Positions 27,015-36,748 are shown, counted from the stretch's first letter. The stretch: 64,000 nucleotides of DNA from Vannielia sp964454145 (GCA_964454145.1 CAYVQK010000001.1:17091-81090), one strand, 5' to 3'. Notes: a model not told the origin generated them from the sequence alone. A program made the numbers and translations.

Positions 27015-27437
27015 GCGGTGTCTCCATGGCCCATCAGGGCTCATGGGGCCACTGCCCGAACACGCGTTGCGCGCAGGGGCCATGCTCCTGCCGCACACGC
27101 CCCCGGCTCAATCAAATCCATCAACGCGTTACACTTCTCCCACGTGCCCGTATCTGCGGCTGCCGGGGTGCGCCGAGGGCGGTATCGTGCGGTTTGACCG
27201 CACGTGCGGAAGGCCTTGGCTTGAAGGAGTCCGGCTCGCTACAGCCTCGGATCGGAGGCCATCTCAAGTCATGCCAAAGAGGCATATCTGAAAGGCAGTC
27301 AGGCCGTATGGTAATGCGCAGCGGAGCCCGTTAGCGTCCTCTCAAGACGGCGCGCCACCAGGGTAGGCGCCGAAGATCGGACCGAGCGACGGGGCCTCCG
27401 CCCCGCGCCCGGGGACCACCACGGGAGGCAAGGCGGA
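27015..27437. other. Intergenic stretch before the CapA operon
   Basis: No gene is convincing here. Short dyads are present: GTGCGGT-TTG-ACCGCAC at 27187-27203, and small stems GCCTC/GAGGC and ATGCC/GGCAT between 27243 and 27287. They may be operator or leader elements for the CapA operon. No tRNA or riboswitch pattern was recognised. Confidence 0.4.
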
Positions 27438-28805
27438 ATGACGGGCAAGAACGACTGGCGGGTGTCGTTGGCGGGCGAGTGCATGGTGAGCCGGCCCTTT
27501 GCGATGCATGACGAGGCGGCATTCGTCGGCGTCTGGGATCTGCTGAAGGACAGTGACGTCGCCTATGGCCATCTCGAGATGAACTTCGCCGAGCTCGAAG
27601 AACTGAAGTGGCCTGCCCGCGGGCAGGGCATCGGCTCCTACATGATGGCCGAGCCCGAAGTCGCGCATGACCTCGCCTGGGCCGGGTTCGAGATCATGTC
27701 GACCGCCCACAACCACAGCTTCGATTTCGGGGCGGAGGGGCTGGTGGCGACCAAGCGGCACATGAAGGCCGCGGGCATCGCCACCGCGGGCACCGGCACC
27801 GATCTCGAGCGCGCCACCGAGCCCGCCTTCGTCGAGACCAAGAAGGGCCGGGTTGCTCTTGTGGCCGCCTCCTCGGGGAACCAGCACTTCATGTGGGCCA
27901 ACCTGCCGAAGGGCGGGCTGATGGCCCGGCCGGGGGTGAACCCCCAGCGCCTCACCTTCGAGTTCACCCTCGATCCCGAGACGATGGCCGGGGTGAAGCG
28001 CCTGGCGGAGAAGCTTAACATCGCCAAGCCCGCCAAGCACGGGCCGAAGGGCGCCTTCGGCCTGGCCATTCCCGGTGCGCAGCAGTGGGGCGACCCGGAG
28101 TGCTTCATCGAAGGCGAGAGCTGCGAGATCGTGTCGAAATGCGATCCGCGCGACCTTGCGCGGAACATGCGGGCGGTTGAGGAGGCGCGCTGCATGGCCG
28201 ACCTCGTGATCATGGCACATCACTTCTCCGTCTCCGACGGCCCGCGAGGCGACACCCCGCCGCGCTTCGTGGAGGAGTTCGCCCGGGCCTCCATCGACGC
28301 GGGCGCCGATATCTACGTGGGCCACGGCTGGCACCGCACGCTGGGCATCGAGATCTACAAGGGCAAGCCGATCATCTACGGCATCGGCAATTTCTGGGCC
28401 AACTCCGAGTTCCTGCAGCGGGTGCCCTACGACAGCTATGAGGCCTGGGGCCATGACATGAACGCCCTGCCGATGCTGCACCCGGCGCTGCATCCGCTGC
28501 ACCCCGGGCTCGACCACTCGGGCGAAACCTGGTGGGGTTCCTGCCTGCTCCAGGCCGAGATGGAGGAGGGGGCACTCAGGCGGCTCGTGTTGCACCCGGT
28601 GGAGATGGGCCGGGAGCCCACGCCGGAGGCGCGACTGACTCGGCGGACCGGGTCGGGAGAACACCCGCTCACCGAGGGCCGCCCGATGCTGGCCGAGGGC
28701 GACGCCGCCAACCGGATTCTCGAGCGTTATGCCCGGCTCTCGGCACCCTATGGCACCCGGATCGAGATCCGCGACGGCAAGGGCGTGGTGGAGCTCTGCG
28801 GCTGA
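27438..28805 (+). CDS. CapA-family metallophosphatase-like protein
   Basis: A 455-residue protein of the PgsA/CapA family (calcineurin-like fold). The order of motifs is GECMVSRPF at the start, HLEMNFAELE, STAHNHSFDFG (the N-H metal motif), IMAHHFSVSDGPRGDTPP and VGHGWHRTLG with IYGIGNFWANSEF near residue 320. These give the metal ligands of the family. No signal peptide or membrane helix is seen, unlike CapA of Bacillus, so it probably acts in the cytoplasm. It directly precedes a complete peptide-type ABC transporter, so a role in processing the imported compound is likely. The function is not known. Confidence 0.85.
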   Translation: MTGKNDWRVSLAGECMVSRPFAMHDEAAFVGVWDLLKDSDVAYGHLEMNFAELEELKWPARGQGIGSYMMAEPEVAHDLAWAGFEIMSTAHNHSFDFGAEGLVATKRHMKAAGIATAGTGTDLERATEPAFVETKKGRVALVAASSGNQHFMWANLPKGGLMARPGVNPQRLTFEFTLDPETMAGVKRLAEKLNIAKPAKHGPKGAFGLAIPGAQQWGDPECFIEGESCEIVSKCDPRDLARNMRAVEEARCMADLVIMAHHFSVSDGPRGDTPPRFVEEFARASIDAGADIYVGHGWHRTLGIEIYKGKPIIYGIGNFWANSEFLQRVPYDSYEAWGHDMNALPMLHPALHPLHPGLDHSGETWWGSCLLQAEMEEGALRRLVLHPVEMGREPTPEARLTRRTGSGEHPLTEGRPMLAEGDAANRILERYARLSAPYGTRIEIRDGKGVVELCG

Positions 28806-28899
28806 GGCCCCGCAGGCGGGGGAGGGAGGAGCTTCGCGTGACGCGGGCGAGACGGATGAACCGAAGGCACGGCTCCGCGCCGTGGGAGGGAGGACACAG

Positions 28900-29940
28900 A
28901 TGTTGGTCGCCGCGGCCAGCCTTGATGGGCAAGACCAAGGCGCTTCCACGTCGGACGGCGGGCCGGCCGTGAGCGCGGCGCCTGCCCCGCTGCTGTCGGT
29001 CGAGAACCTCGGCGTCAGCTTCCCGGCCAAGGGCGGCGCGCGGACCCATGTGGTGGAAGGCCTCAGCTATGCCATCGGGCCCGGCGAAACGCTCGGGATC
29101 GTCGGCGAGAGCGGCTGCGGCAAGACGATGACCTCGCTCAGCCTGCTCGGCCTGATTCCGGGCCGGGGCGCGGCGACGGGGGCGATCAACTTCGAGGGCC
29201 GCAACCTTCTGGAGCAGGACGAGGCCGCCTGGCGGGCCCTGCGCGGCCGGGACATCGCGATGATCTTCCAGGAACCGATGACGGCGATGAACCCGGTGAT
29301 GACCGTGGGTGCGCAGATCGCCGAGGTGCTGGAGGTGCACGAGCGCCTTGGCCGCCGTGCCGGGTTCGAGCGGGCGGTGGAGCTGCTCGAGGCGGTGGGC
29401 ATCCCGTCGGCGCGAGCACGGGCCGCCGACTATCCGCACCAGCTTTCGGGCGGGATGCGGCAACGCGCGATGATCGCCATGGCGCTCGCCTGCCGCCCCA
29501 AGCTGCTGGTGGCAGACGAGCCCACCACGGCGCTCGACGTCACGATCCAGGCCCAGATCCTCGACCTGATCCTCGAACTGCAGGACGACACCGGCATGGC
29601 GGTGCAGTTCATCACCCACAACCTCGCCGTAGTCTCGGAACTCGCCCATCGCATCCTGGTGATGTACGCCGGGCGCGGAGTGGAATACGCGCCCTCCGAG
29701 GCGCTGTTCGAGACGCCACTGCACCCCTACACCCGCGGCCTGATCGAGACCCTTCCGGACCCGGACGTGAAGGTCGAGCGCCTTCCGGTGATCCGCGGCA
29801 GCCTTCGTGTCCAGCCGCAGAGCGGATGCCGCTTCGCCCCTCGTTGCCCGCTGGCCACGGAGGCCTGCAGCGCGGCCGAACCACCGCTGCGCGAGGTGGC
29901 GCCCGGGCACCACGTGGCCTGCATCATGGTGTCACCATGA
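28900..29940 (+). CDS. Peptide/nickel-type ABC transporter ATPase (DppD/OppD-like)
   Basis: A 346-residue ATPase: Walker A GESGCGKT, Q-loop FQEPMTAMNP, signature LSGGMRQR, Walker B LLVADEPTTALD, and the C-terminal oligopeptide-transporter extension with cysteines (GCRFAPRCPLATEAC) typical of OppD/DppD and a possible iron-sulfur site. ATG at 28900 follows GGGAGGGAGGA. The start is 95 bp after the CapA stop. The stop overlaps the next ATPase by 4 bases. Confidence 0.92.
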   Translation: MLVAAASLDGQDQGASTSDGGPAVSAAPAPLLSVENLGVSFPAKGGARTHVVEGLSYAIGPGETLGIVGESGCGKTMTSLSLLGLIPGRGAATGAINFEGRNLLEQDEAAWRALRGRDIAMIFQEPMTAMNPVMTVGAQIAEVLEVHERLGRRAGFERAVELLEAVGIPSARARAADYPHQLSGGMRQRAMIAMALACRPKLLVADEPTTALDVTIQAQILDLILELQDDTGMAVQFITHNLAVVSELAHRILVMYAGRGVEYAPSEALFETPLHPYTRGLIETLPDPDVKVERLPVIRGSLRVQPQSGCRFAPRCPLATEACSAAEPPLREVAPGHHVACIMVSP

Positions 29941-30890
29941 CCGCGCCGCTGCTCGAGGTCCGGGATCTCTCGGTGCATTTTCCGATGCGCGGCGGCCTGT
30001 TCCGGCCGGGGGCGGTGTTACGCGCCATCGAGGATGTCACCCTGACGGTCGCCCGCGGCGAGACGTTGGCCATCGTGGGCGAGAGCGGCTCGGGCAAGTC
30101 GACCCTGGGCTTCGCCGTGGCCGGGCTTCGCACGCCGACCCGGGGTACGGTGCGCTTCGCCCCCGCCCGGCCCCATGCCGGCGGGCGCGACCCCGTGCAG
30201 GTGATCTTCCAGGATCCCTTCTCGGCGCTCGATCCGCGCATGACGGTGGGCGATATCGTCGCCGAGCCGCTGCGTCTGGCCGACACGCCGCCTGCCCGCG
30301 CGCTGCGGCGCGACAAGGTGGCCGAGGCGCTTGAGCAGGTCGAGCTGCCGGCGGACGCCGCCAACCGCTATCCGCACCAGTTCTCCGGCGGGCAGCGGCA
30401 GCGCATCGCCATCGCTCGCGCGCTGATCGGAGACCCCGAGCTGATCGTGGCCGACGAGCCGCTCTCTGCGCTCGACGTGTCGATCCAGTCGAAGATCCTT
30501 AACATGATGGGCGATATCCGCGCCCGCCACGGCATCAGCTACTTCTTCATCAGCCACGACTTCGGGGTGGTCCGGCATCTGGCCGACCGGGTGGCGGTGC
30601 TCTACCTCGGGCGGATCATGGAGCTGGCCACGGCGGCGGATATCTTCGCCACCCCCAGCCACCCCTACACCCAGGCGCTCTTCGAGGCGGTACCGCGCAT
30701 AGGGCGCGGTCGGCGTCAGCGCGGCCAGGCGCTGAAGGGCGAGATCCCCACGCCGCTCGATCCGCCATCCGGCTGCGTGTTTCACACCCGCTGCCCCCGC
30801 GCCACCGCCCTCTGCACCACCGAGCGGCCCCGGCTGGAGCCCGCCCCGGGCCGCCCCGGCCAGCTTTCGGCCTGCCATCACAAGGATTGA
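29937..30890 (+). CDS. Peptide/nickel-type ABC transporter ATPase (DppF/OppF-like)
   Basis: The partner ATPase, 317 residues: Walker A GESGSGKST, Q-loop FQDPFSALDPR, signature FSGGQRQR, Walker B LIVADEPLSALD, and the same cysteine-bearing C-terminus (GCVFHTRCPRATALC). ATG at 29937 overlaps the DppD-like stop. In this operon the ATPases come before the permeases and the binding protein comes last, the reverse of the usual Dpp order. Confidence 0.92.
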   Translation: MTAPLLEVRDLSVHFPMRGGLFRPGAVLRAIEDVTLTVARGETLAIVGESGSGKSTLGFAVAGLRTPTRGTVRFAPARPHAGGRDPVQVIFQDPFSALDPRMTVGDIVAEPLRLADTPPARALRRDKVAEALEQVELPADAANRYPHQFSGGQRQRIAIARALIGDPELIVADEPLSALDVSIQSKILNMMGDIRARHGISYFFISHDFGVVRHLADRVAVLYLGRIMELATAADIFATPSHPYTQALFEAVPRIGRGRRQRGQALKGEIPTPLDPPSGCVFHTRCPRATALCTTERPRLEPAPGRPGQLSACHHKD

Positions 30891-30893
30891 GCC

Positions 30894-31844
30894 ATGCCCC
30901 GCTACGCCATATCCCGTCTGCTGCAGGCCCTGCTGGTGGTGCTCATCATGTCGTTCCTGCTGTTCGCCCTGATCGGACTGATGCCCGGCGACCCGCTGGA
31001 GAACATGTTCGAGGGCAACCCCTCGATGACGCCGGAGCTGATGCTGCAGATGCGCGATCTCTACGGCGTCGACCTGCCGATCTGGACCCGCTATTGGAAC
31101 TGGGCGCAGGAGGCGGTGCGGGGCGACCTTGGCTATTCCAGCCTCTACTTCCGCCCGGTGCTCGACGTGCTGCTGCCCGCCATGGGGCAGACCGCCAAGC
31201 TCCTGTCGCTCACCCTGCTGGTCTCGGTGCCGCTGGCGATGCTGCTGGGCACCCTCGCGGCGCGCAAGCCCAACGGCTGGGTCGACAGCGCCATCGGCGT
31301 GTTCTCCTTCGCCGCAATCTCGCTGCCCAACTTCTGGGTCTCGCTGCTGTTCATCATCCTCTTCGCGGTCAACCTGGGCTGGTTGCCGGCCTCCGGCACA
31401 CCGATGAGCGACGATGTCTCCTTCTGGGGTGAGCTGCGCCATCTCGTGCTTCCGGTCTCGGTACTGGTGATGTTCCACGTCGGCCCTCTCATCCGCTATG
31501 TACGCGCCGCGATGATCGAGACGCTCTCGGCCGATTTCGTTCGCACCGCGCGGGCCAAGGGGCTGAACGAACGGAAGGTGATGGTGCGGCACGCGCTGCG
31601 CAATGCGCTCATCCCGATGGTGACGGTGCTGGCGCTCTCCTTCGGCCATCTGTTCTCGGGCGCGCTGGTGATCGAGACGATCTTCGGGATGCTCGGCATG
31701 GGCAAGATGATCTACGACGCCATCGCCAACGTCGATTACAACCTCGCGCTCGTCGGCCTGCTGCTCGCCATCATCGTGGTGCTGATCTCCAACCTGCTGG
31801 CCGACCTGGCCTATGCCGTGCTCGACCCGAGGATCACGCTGTGA
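30894..31844 (+). CDS. Peptide/nickel-type ABC transporter permease (DppB-like)
   Basis: A 316-residue permease with six helices: N-terminal YAISRLLQALLVVLIMSFLLFALIGLMPGDP and the EAA loop RTARAKGLNERKVMVRHALRNA. Normal DppB length. It begins 3 bp after the DppF-like stop and overlaps the next gene by 4 bases. Confidence 0.93.
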   Translation: MPRYAISRLLQALLVVLIMSFLLFALIGLMPGDPLENMFEGNPSMTPELMLQMRDLYGVDLPIWTRYWNWAQEAVRGDLGYSSLYFRPVLDVLLPAMGQTAKLLSLTLLVSVPLAMLLGTLAARKPNGWVDSAIGVFSFAAISLPNFWVSLLFIILFAVNLGWLPASGTPMSDDVSFWGELRHLVLPVSVLVMFHVGPLIRYVRAAMIETLSADFVRTARAKGLNERKVMVRHALRNALIPMVTVLALSFGHLFSGALVIETIFGMLGMGKMIYDAIANVDYNLALVGLLLAIIVVLISNLLADLAYAVLDPRITL

Positions 31845-32800
31845 CCGACGCGCCCGATACCCCCCGCTTCGCCCGTTCGCCGCTGCCTCCGGCGATCTCG
31901 ATCTGGCAGCTCCGGCGCGAGAAGTTCTTCAGCCATCGCCTGGCCACCTGGTCGCTGGTGTTCCTCGCGCTGCTGCTCTTCACCTGCGCCATGGCCTGGC
32001 CCTTGGCACAGATGCTGGGCATCGACCCGAACAAGACGAACCTGCTCGCCCGGTTCCAGCCGCCCTCCGCGAAACACTGGCTCGGCACCGATGATCTCGG
32101 CCGCGACGTGCTGATCCGGCTGCTCTACGGCGGGCAGGTCTCGATCGCCGTGGGCCTCGTGGCCACCGCGATGATGACCGTCGTGGGCGTGACCATCGGG
32201 GTGACGGCGGGCTTCGTCGGCGGTCGGATCGAGATGGTGCTCATGCGGGTGACCGATGTTCTGGTGGCCTTGCCGCTCATTCCGCTGCTCATCGTGCTGG
32301 GCTCGGTCGACCTGACCAAGCTCGGCATCAGCCCCGGCGCGGCCTCCACGCCGCTCTATATCTTCCTGCGCATCGTCATCATCATCGCACTGGTCGACTG
32401 GACGACGATCGCCCGGATCGCCCGCGCCGGCACGCTGGAGATGCGCGGCCGCGACTACGTGGCGGCGGCGCGGGTGAGCGGGGCTGGGCGGCTCTACAAC
32501 GTGCTCGTGCACGTGCTGCCAAACATCTCCACCCCGCTCATCGTGGCCGCCACGCTCACCGTGGGCCGGGTGATCCTGCTGGAATCGACCCTCAGCTTCC
32601 TCGGCTTCGGCATCGTCCCGCCCACGCCGACCTGGGGCAACATGCTGACCGGCGCGCAGCAGCTCATCATTTCCGCACCCATGCTGGCCGTCTATCCCGG
32701 CCTGCTGATCTTCGCCACCGTCATGGCCGTCAACTTCGTCGGTGACGGTGTGCGCTATGCCTTCGACCCGCGGGCAGAAAACGAGGGCCGGGCTCCATGA
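31841..32800 (+). CDS. Peptide/nickel-type ABC transporter permease (DppC-like)
   Basis: A 319-residue permease. It has the DppC-type start (REKFFSHRLATWSLVFLALLLFT), the KHWLGTDDLGRDVLIRLLYG segment and the EAA loop GRDYVAAARVSGAGRLYNVLVH. GTG start at 31841 overlapping the DppB-like stop. Forms the channel with DppB. Confidence 0.93.
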   Translation: MTDAPDTPRFARSPLPPAISIWQLRREKFFSHRLATWSLVFLALLLFTCAMAWPLAQMLGIDPNKTNLLARFQPPSAKHWLGTDDLGRDVLIRLLYGGQVSIAVGLVATAMMTVVGVTIGVTAGFVGGRIEMVLMRVTDVLVALPLIPLLIVLGSVDLTKLGISPGAASTPLYIFLRIVIIIALVDWTTIARIARAGTLEMRGRDYVAAARVSGAGRLYNVLVHVLPNISTPLIVAATLTVGRVILLESTLSFLGFGIVPPTPTWGNMLTGAQQLIISAPMLAVYPGLLIFATVMAVNFVGDGVRYAFDPRAENEGRAP

Positions 32801-32825
32801 GCCGAACGCAACCAGGGAGGACAAG

Positions 32826-34505
32826 ATGAAACAGTTCAAGACAGTGGCCGCACTGGCGCTGACCACCGCACTCGCCGCCACCGCGCCTAGCGCGCCGCTC
32901 CAGGCGCAACCCGACAAGACCCGGCTGGTGGTGGGCCAGCTCCAGTTCCTGACCAACTTCCACCCGCTGATCCAGGTGAACAACACCAAGCGGCTCCAGA
33001 TCAACTACGGCCTGCACCCGCTGACCGCCTTCAACTGGAATGCCGAGAACGAGTGCATCCTCTGCGAGGAGGTGCCGTCCTTCGACAACGGGCTGGCCGA
33101 GATCGTGGACAATGCCGACGGCAGCAAGGGCATGCGGGTGACCTTCACCCTGCGCGAAGGTCTCGCCTGGGGCGACGGCGAGCCCGTGACCAGCACCGAC
33201 GTGGCCTTCACGCTGGAAATGGCCAACAACCCCGACATCGGCTTTTCGGAGTTCAACCCGTGGACCCGGGCCAGCGAGATCGAGATCGTGGATGACCGGA
33301 CCTTCACGCTGATCCTGCCGGAGGTGACGCCCAGCTTCGCCTCCTGGGACCAGGTGCTGCCCGAACACCTCGAACGCCCGATCTACGAGGCCAACCCGAC
33401 AAACGACGGATACGTGAAGCAGACGCTCTACAACACCGAGCCTACCAACCCCGGCCTGTGGAACGCGCCTTTCGTCCTGTCTGACTACCAGATCGGCACG
33501 CGCCTGACCTGGGCACGCAACCCGCACTGGCCGGGCGAGCCGGCCAAGCTCGAGAGCGTGACCCTCAGCTACCGCGACGACAGCAACGCGCTGGTGCAGA
33601 ACCTGCTCGCCGGAGAGATCGACGCCGTGCCCGTCAGCCCCGGCGGCATCAGCTTCAGCCAGATGCTCGACGTGCAGAAATCGCGCGGCGACCAGCTCGC
33701 CTACCATGTCATCGACGGCACCAACCTCGAGCGCATCGCGGTGAACCTCGACAACCCGGTGCTCGCCGACGTGAACGTGCGCAAGGCCCTGCTCATGGGC
33801 ATCGACCGCGAGGCGATCACCACCGCGCTCTTCGAGGGCCAGCAGAAGGTGGCCAACGGCCTGCTGTCCGACAGCAATGCCCTGTTCAACCCGGAGATCG
33901 CCAGATACGCCTTCGATCCCGAGGGCGCCAAGGCACTGCTGGCCGAGGCGGGCTGGACCCCGGGCAGCGACGGCGTCTGCACCAACGCGGCGGGAGACCG
34001 CCTCGCGCTCGACCTAGCCACCACGGCGGGCAACACCACCCGCGAGCAGATCGCGCTGGTGATCCAGGACCAGCTCAGCCAGATCTGCGTGGCGATCACC
34101 CCGCAGTTCGTGCCGCTGCAGGAGTACAACGGCGACCTGTCGCGCAAGCGCCAGTTCTCCGGCCTCATCATGTCGTCGATCCGCTTCTCGCCCTCGACCT
34201 CCCCGCGCATCGCGCTGGGGACCGACAGGATCCCTACGGAAGAGAACGCTTTCGTCGGCAACAACTTCTCCGGCTATTCCAAGCCCGAGATGGATGCCGC
34301 GCTGGACGACTTCCAAAACGCGCTGTCGCCCGCCGACAGCCGGGCGGCCTGGGCCGAGATCCAGTCGATCTTCGCCGAGGATCTGCCGATGCTGCCGCTC
34401 TACTTCTACGCCGAGGCCTACGTCAGCACCCCCGATCTGAAGGACTTCAACATCAACACCTTCGACCCGCTGATGATCTGGTCGAAGAACTGGTACCGCG
34501 AGTGA
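32826..34505 (+). CDS. ABC transporter substrate-binding protein, family 5
   Basis: A 559-residue periplasmic binding protein (SBP_bac_5). The signal peptide MKQFKTVAALALTTALAATAPSAPLQAQ is followed by the family segments VTFTLREGLAWGDGEPVTSTDVAFTLE and QNLLAGEIDAVPVSPGGIS. Cysteines at CILCEE may form a disulfide in the periplasm. RBS GGGAGGA before ATG 32826. Last gene of the CapA-Dpp operon; a stable hairpin follows. The ligand, probably a short peptide or modified oligomer, is unknown. Confidence 0.92.
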   Translation: MKQFKTVAALALTTALAATAPSAPLQAQPDKTRLVVGQLQFLTNFHPLIQVNNTKRLQINYGLHPLTAFNWNAENECILCEEVPSFDNGLAEIVDNADGSKGMRVTFTLREGLAWGDGEPVTSTDVAFTLEMANNPDIGFSEFNPWTRASEIEIVDDRTFTLILPEVTPSFASWDQVLPEHLERPIYEANPTNDGYVKQTLYNTEPTNPGLWNAPFVLSDYQIGTRLTWARNPHWPGEPAKLESVTLSYRDDSNALVQNLLAGEIDAVPVSPGGISFSQMLDVQKSRGDQLAYHVIDGTNLERIAVNLDNPVLADVNVRKALLMGIDREAITTALFEGQQKVANGLLSDSNALFNPEIARYAFDPEGAKALLAEAGWTPGSDGVCTNAAGDRLALDLATTAGNTTREQIALVIQDQLSQICVAITPQFVPLQEYNGDLSRKRQFSGLIMSSIRFSPSTSPRIALGTDRIPTEENAFVGNNFSGYSKPEMDAALDDFQNALSPADSRAAWAEIQSIFAEDLPMLPLYFYAEAYVSTPDLKDFNINTFDPLMIWSKNWYRE

Positions 34506-34529
34506 CCTCCCCGCTCCGGAACCCCAGGT

Positions 34530-34553
34530 CGCGGGCCCCTTCGGGGGCCCGCG
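34530..34553. terminator. Strong 10-bp hairpin with TTCG loop
   Basis: CGCGGGCCCC (34530-34539) and GGGGCCCGCG (34544-34553) pair perfectly around TTCG, a very stable UUCG tetraloop in RNA. It lies 25 bases after the binding-protein stop and before the next gene. No U tract follows, so it may be a 3' end stabiliser or a Rho-assisted terminator separating the Dpp-like operon from the dehydrogenase. Confidence 0.7.
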
Positions 34554-34575
34554 TGCCGCTTGGGGAGAACCCGCG

Positions 34576-35532
34576 GTGAAGATCGGGCTGATGGATGACT
34601 ACCTGCGTCTCGCGCCCGGGCTGGCCGATTGGTCCGGCCTCGCGGCACGGGCCGAGATCGAGGTGATCAGCCAGCCGCTTCCCGACGAGGGCGCCGCCGC
34701 AGAGGCCCTCGCCCCCTTCGACATCCTCTGCACCCTGCGCGAACGCACGCCCTTTCCGGCCGGGCTGATCGCCAGGCTGCCGCGCCTGAAGTATCTCTGC
34801 GTGACCGGCAAGCGGTTCGACACGGTCGACCTCGCAGCCTGCCGCGCGGCCGGTGTGGTGGTGTCGAACACCCCCGTGGCCGGAGCGGGCGCGGGCTCCG
34901 TCACCGAGCTGACATGGGGGCTGATCCTCGCGCTCGCCCGCAACATCGCCGCCGAAGACAGGGGCATGCGCGCGGGCGGCTGGCAGCAGGGCGCGGGCAT
35001 GACCCTGCGCGGCAAGGTGCTTGGCGTGGCGGGGCTCGGCGGGCTCGGGCAGGACGTGGCCCGCATCGGTTCGGCCTTCGGGATGCAGGTGCAGGCCTGG
35101 TCGCCCAACCTGACCGACGCCCGGGCCGAGGCCGCGGGCGTGCGGCGCGTGGAGAAGCAGGCGCTCTTCGCCACCTCCGACGTCGTCAGCCTGCACCTGG
35201 CACTGGGCGAGACGACACAGGGCATCGTCGATGCCGAGGCCATTGCCGCGATGAAGCCCACCGCCTTCCTCGTCAACACCGCCCGCGCCGGGCTGGTCGA
35301 CATGGAGGCCCTCGCTGCGGCGCTGCACGCCCGCCGCATCGCCGGGGCAGGGCTCGACGTCTATCCCGTCGAGCCGCTCCCTGCCGATGATCCGTTGCGC
35401 AGGCTGACAAATGTGGTGCTCACCCCGCATCTGGGGTATTTCACGCGTGAAATGCTCTCCGCCTATTACACCTACGCCGTCGAAAACATCACCGCCTTCC
35501 TCGACGGGGCGCCGATCCGGGTCGTCTCCTGA
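34576..35532 (+). CDS. D-2-hydroxyacid dehydrogenase (NAD-binding)
   Basis: A 318-residue member of the D-isomer-specific 2-hydroxyacid dehydrogenase family. NAD fold motif GLGGLG at 153-158, substrate arginine in NTARAGLVD, the glutamate in DVYPVEPLP and the catalytic histidine in LTPHLGY. GTG start with GGGGAGAA upstream. It would reduce or oxidise a 2-oxo/2-hydroxy acid. One base separates its stop from the MFS gene, so these two are co-transcribed, perhaps with the Dpp-like operon. Confidence 0.9.
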   Translation: MKIGLMDDYLRLAPGLADWSGLAARAEIEVISQPLPDEGAAAEALAPFDILCTLRERTPFPAGLIARLPRLKYLCVTGKRFDTVDLAACRAAGVVVSNTPVAGAGAGSVTELTWGLILALARNIAAEDRGMRAGGWQQGAGMTLRGKVLGVAGLGGLGQDVARIGSAFGMQVQAWSPNLTDARAEAAGVRRVEKQALFATSDVVSLHLALGETTQGIVDAEAIAAMKPTAFLVNTARAGLVDMEALAAALHARRIAGAGLDVYPVEPLPADDPLRRLTNVVLTPHLGYFTREMLSAYYTYAVENITAFLDGAPIRVVS

Positions 35533-35533
35533 G

Positions 35534-36742
35534 ATGCCGCCCCGCCGTCTGCCCGCGCCGCTGCGGGTGCTGCTGGGCGGACAGTACGGGGTGTTTCAGG
35601 CCGGCAACACGCTGTCGCTCGTCGGCACCTGGATGCAGCGCATCGCCGCAAGCTGGCTGGTCTGGGAGTGGACGGGCTCGGCCTTCTGGCTCGGGGTGCT
35701 CGCAGCCGCCGACCTGATGCCGGTGATCTTCGTCGGCCCCTTCGCAGGCGTTGCCGCCGACCGCTGGGACAGGCTGCGGCAGAACCGCCTCGCGCAGATT
35801 GCCTCGGCCGTGCTGGCGCTCGGGCTTGCCGCGCTGCTGGCCTCCGGCGCGCTCGGGCTCGGCCTGCTGATCCTCTTCATCGCGTTGCAGGGCGTGCTCA
35901 TCGCAGCCGTCCAACCCGCGCGCCTGGCCATGGTGCAGCAGATGGTCCCGCGGGAGGACATGTCGGTGGCGGTGGCGCTGAACTCGGTGGCGGTGAACCT
36001 CGCCCGCCTCGTCGGCCCGGCGGTGGCAGGCGTGCTCATCGCGCAGGATGCCATCCTCTGGGTCTTTCTGCTCAACGCATGGGTGACGGTCATCTTCGTC
36101 CTGGTGCTCGGGCGTCTGCGGCTCGCGCCGCGCGAGAGCGTGCCCGGGCGGGGCAGCTTTCTCGGACAGATGCGCGAAGGCTTCGGCCACGTGCTGACGA
36201 CGCCCGCGCTGCGCCGCATCCTGGGGCTGTTGCTGGTTGGCGGCATTCTCACCCGCTCCGTGCTCGAGCTGGTGCCCGCGATCGCCGCCCGCAGCTTCGC
36301 CGATGCCAGCACCGGGCTGGCCGCCCTGACTGCCACGGCCGCGCTCGGCGCGGTGGTGTCGGGGCTGACGATGCGCGAGGGCCGGACCGAACGTCTGCTG
36401 GGCTTCGTGCTGGTCTGGTGGACGGTGGGCGCTTCGGCAGCGGCGGTGCTGGCCCTGGCACCCAACGGCGCTGTGGCCATGGCGGCGGCGGCCACGACCG
36501 GCGCGGCGATCACCCGCTGTCTCATAGGCACCCAGACCTTTGCCCAGCTCGCCGTGCCCGATGCGCTCCGCGGGCGCGTGCTCAGCGTGCACGGGGTCAT
36601 CGCGCGCGGCAGCCCGGCGGTGGGAGCGCTCGCCGTGGGCTACGCCGCCGACCGGCTGGGGCTTGCCCCGGCGATCGGCGCGGCCAGCGTGGTCATGCTC
36701 GCCTGCGTCGCGGGCCTCGCGCTTCTGCGCCGCAACCGCTGA
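35534..36742 (+). CDS. MFS exporter (EntS/MFS_3-like)
   Basis: A 402-residue major facilitator with about 12 helices. The start RVLLGGQYGVFQAGNTLSLVGTWMQRIAASWLVWEWTGS and the loop GVAADRWDRLRQNRLAQ match the MFS_3/EntS exporter type. ATG at 35534, 1 bp after the dehydrogenase stop. Convergent with the LysR gene. The cargo is unknown; relatives export siderophores or drugs. Confidence 0.87.
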   Translation: MPPRRLPAPLRVLLGGQYGVFQAGNTLSLVGTWMQRIAASWLVWEWTGSAFWLGVLAAADLMPVIFVGPFAGVAADRWDRLRQNRLAQIASAVLALGLAALLASGALGLGLLILFIALQGVLIAAVQPARLAMVQQMVPREDMSVAVALNSVAVNLARLVGPAVAGVLIAQDAILWVFLLNAWVTVIFVLVLGRLRLAPRESVPGRGSFLGQMREGFGHVLTTPALRRILGLLLVGGILTRSVLELVPAIAARSFADASTGLAALTATAALGAVVSGLTMREGRTERLLGFVLVWWTVGASAAAVLALAPNGAVAMAAAATTGAAITRCLIGTQTFAQLAVPDALRGRVLSVHGVIARGSPAVGALAVGYAADRLGLAPAIGAASVVMLACVAGLALLRRNR

Positions 36743-36748
36743 GGCTCC

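Noticed and set aside
27015..27437. Possible tRNA or riboswitch in the intergenic stretch
   Set aside because: Only short dyads are visible; no cloverleaf or known aptamer landmarks.
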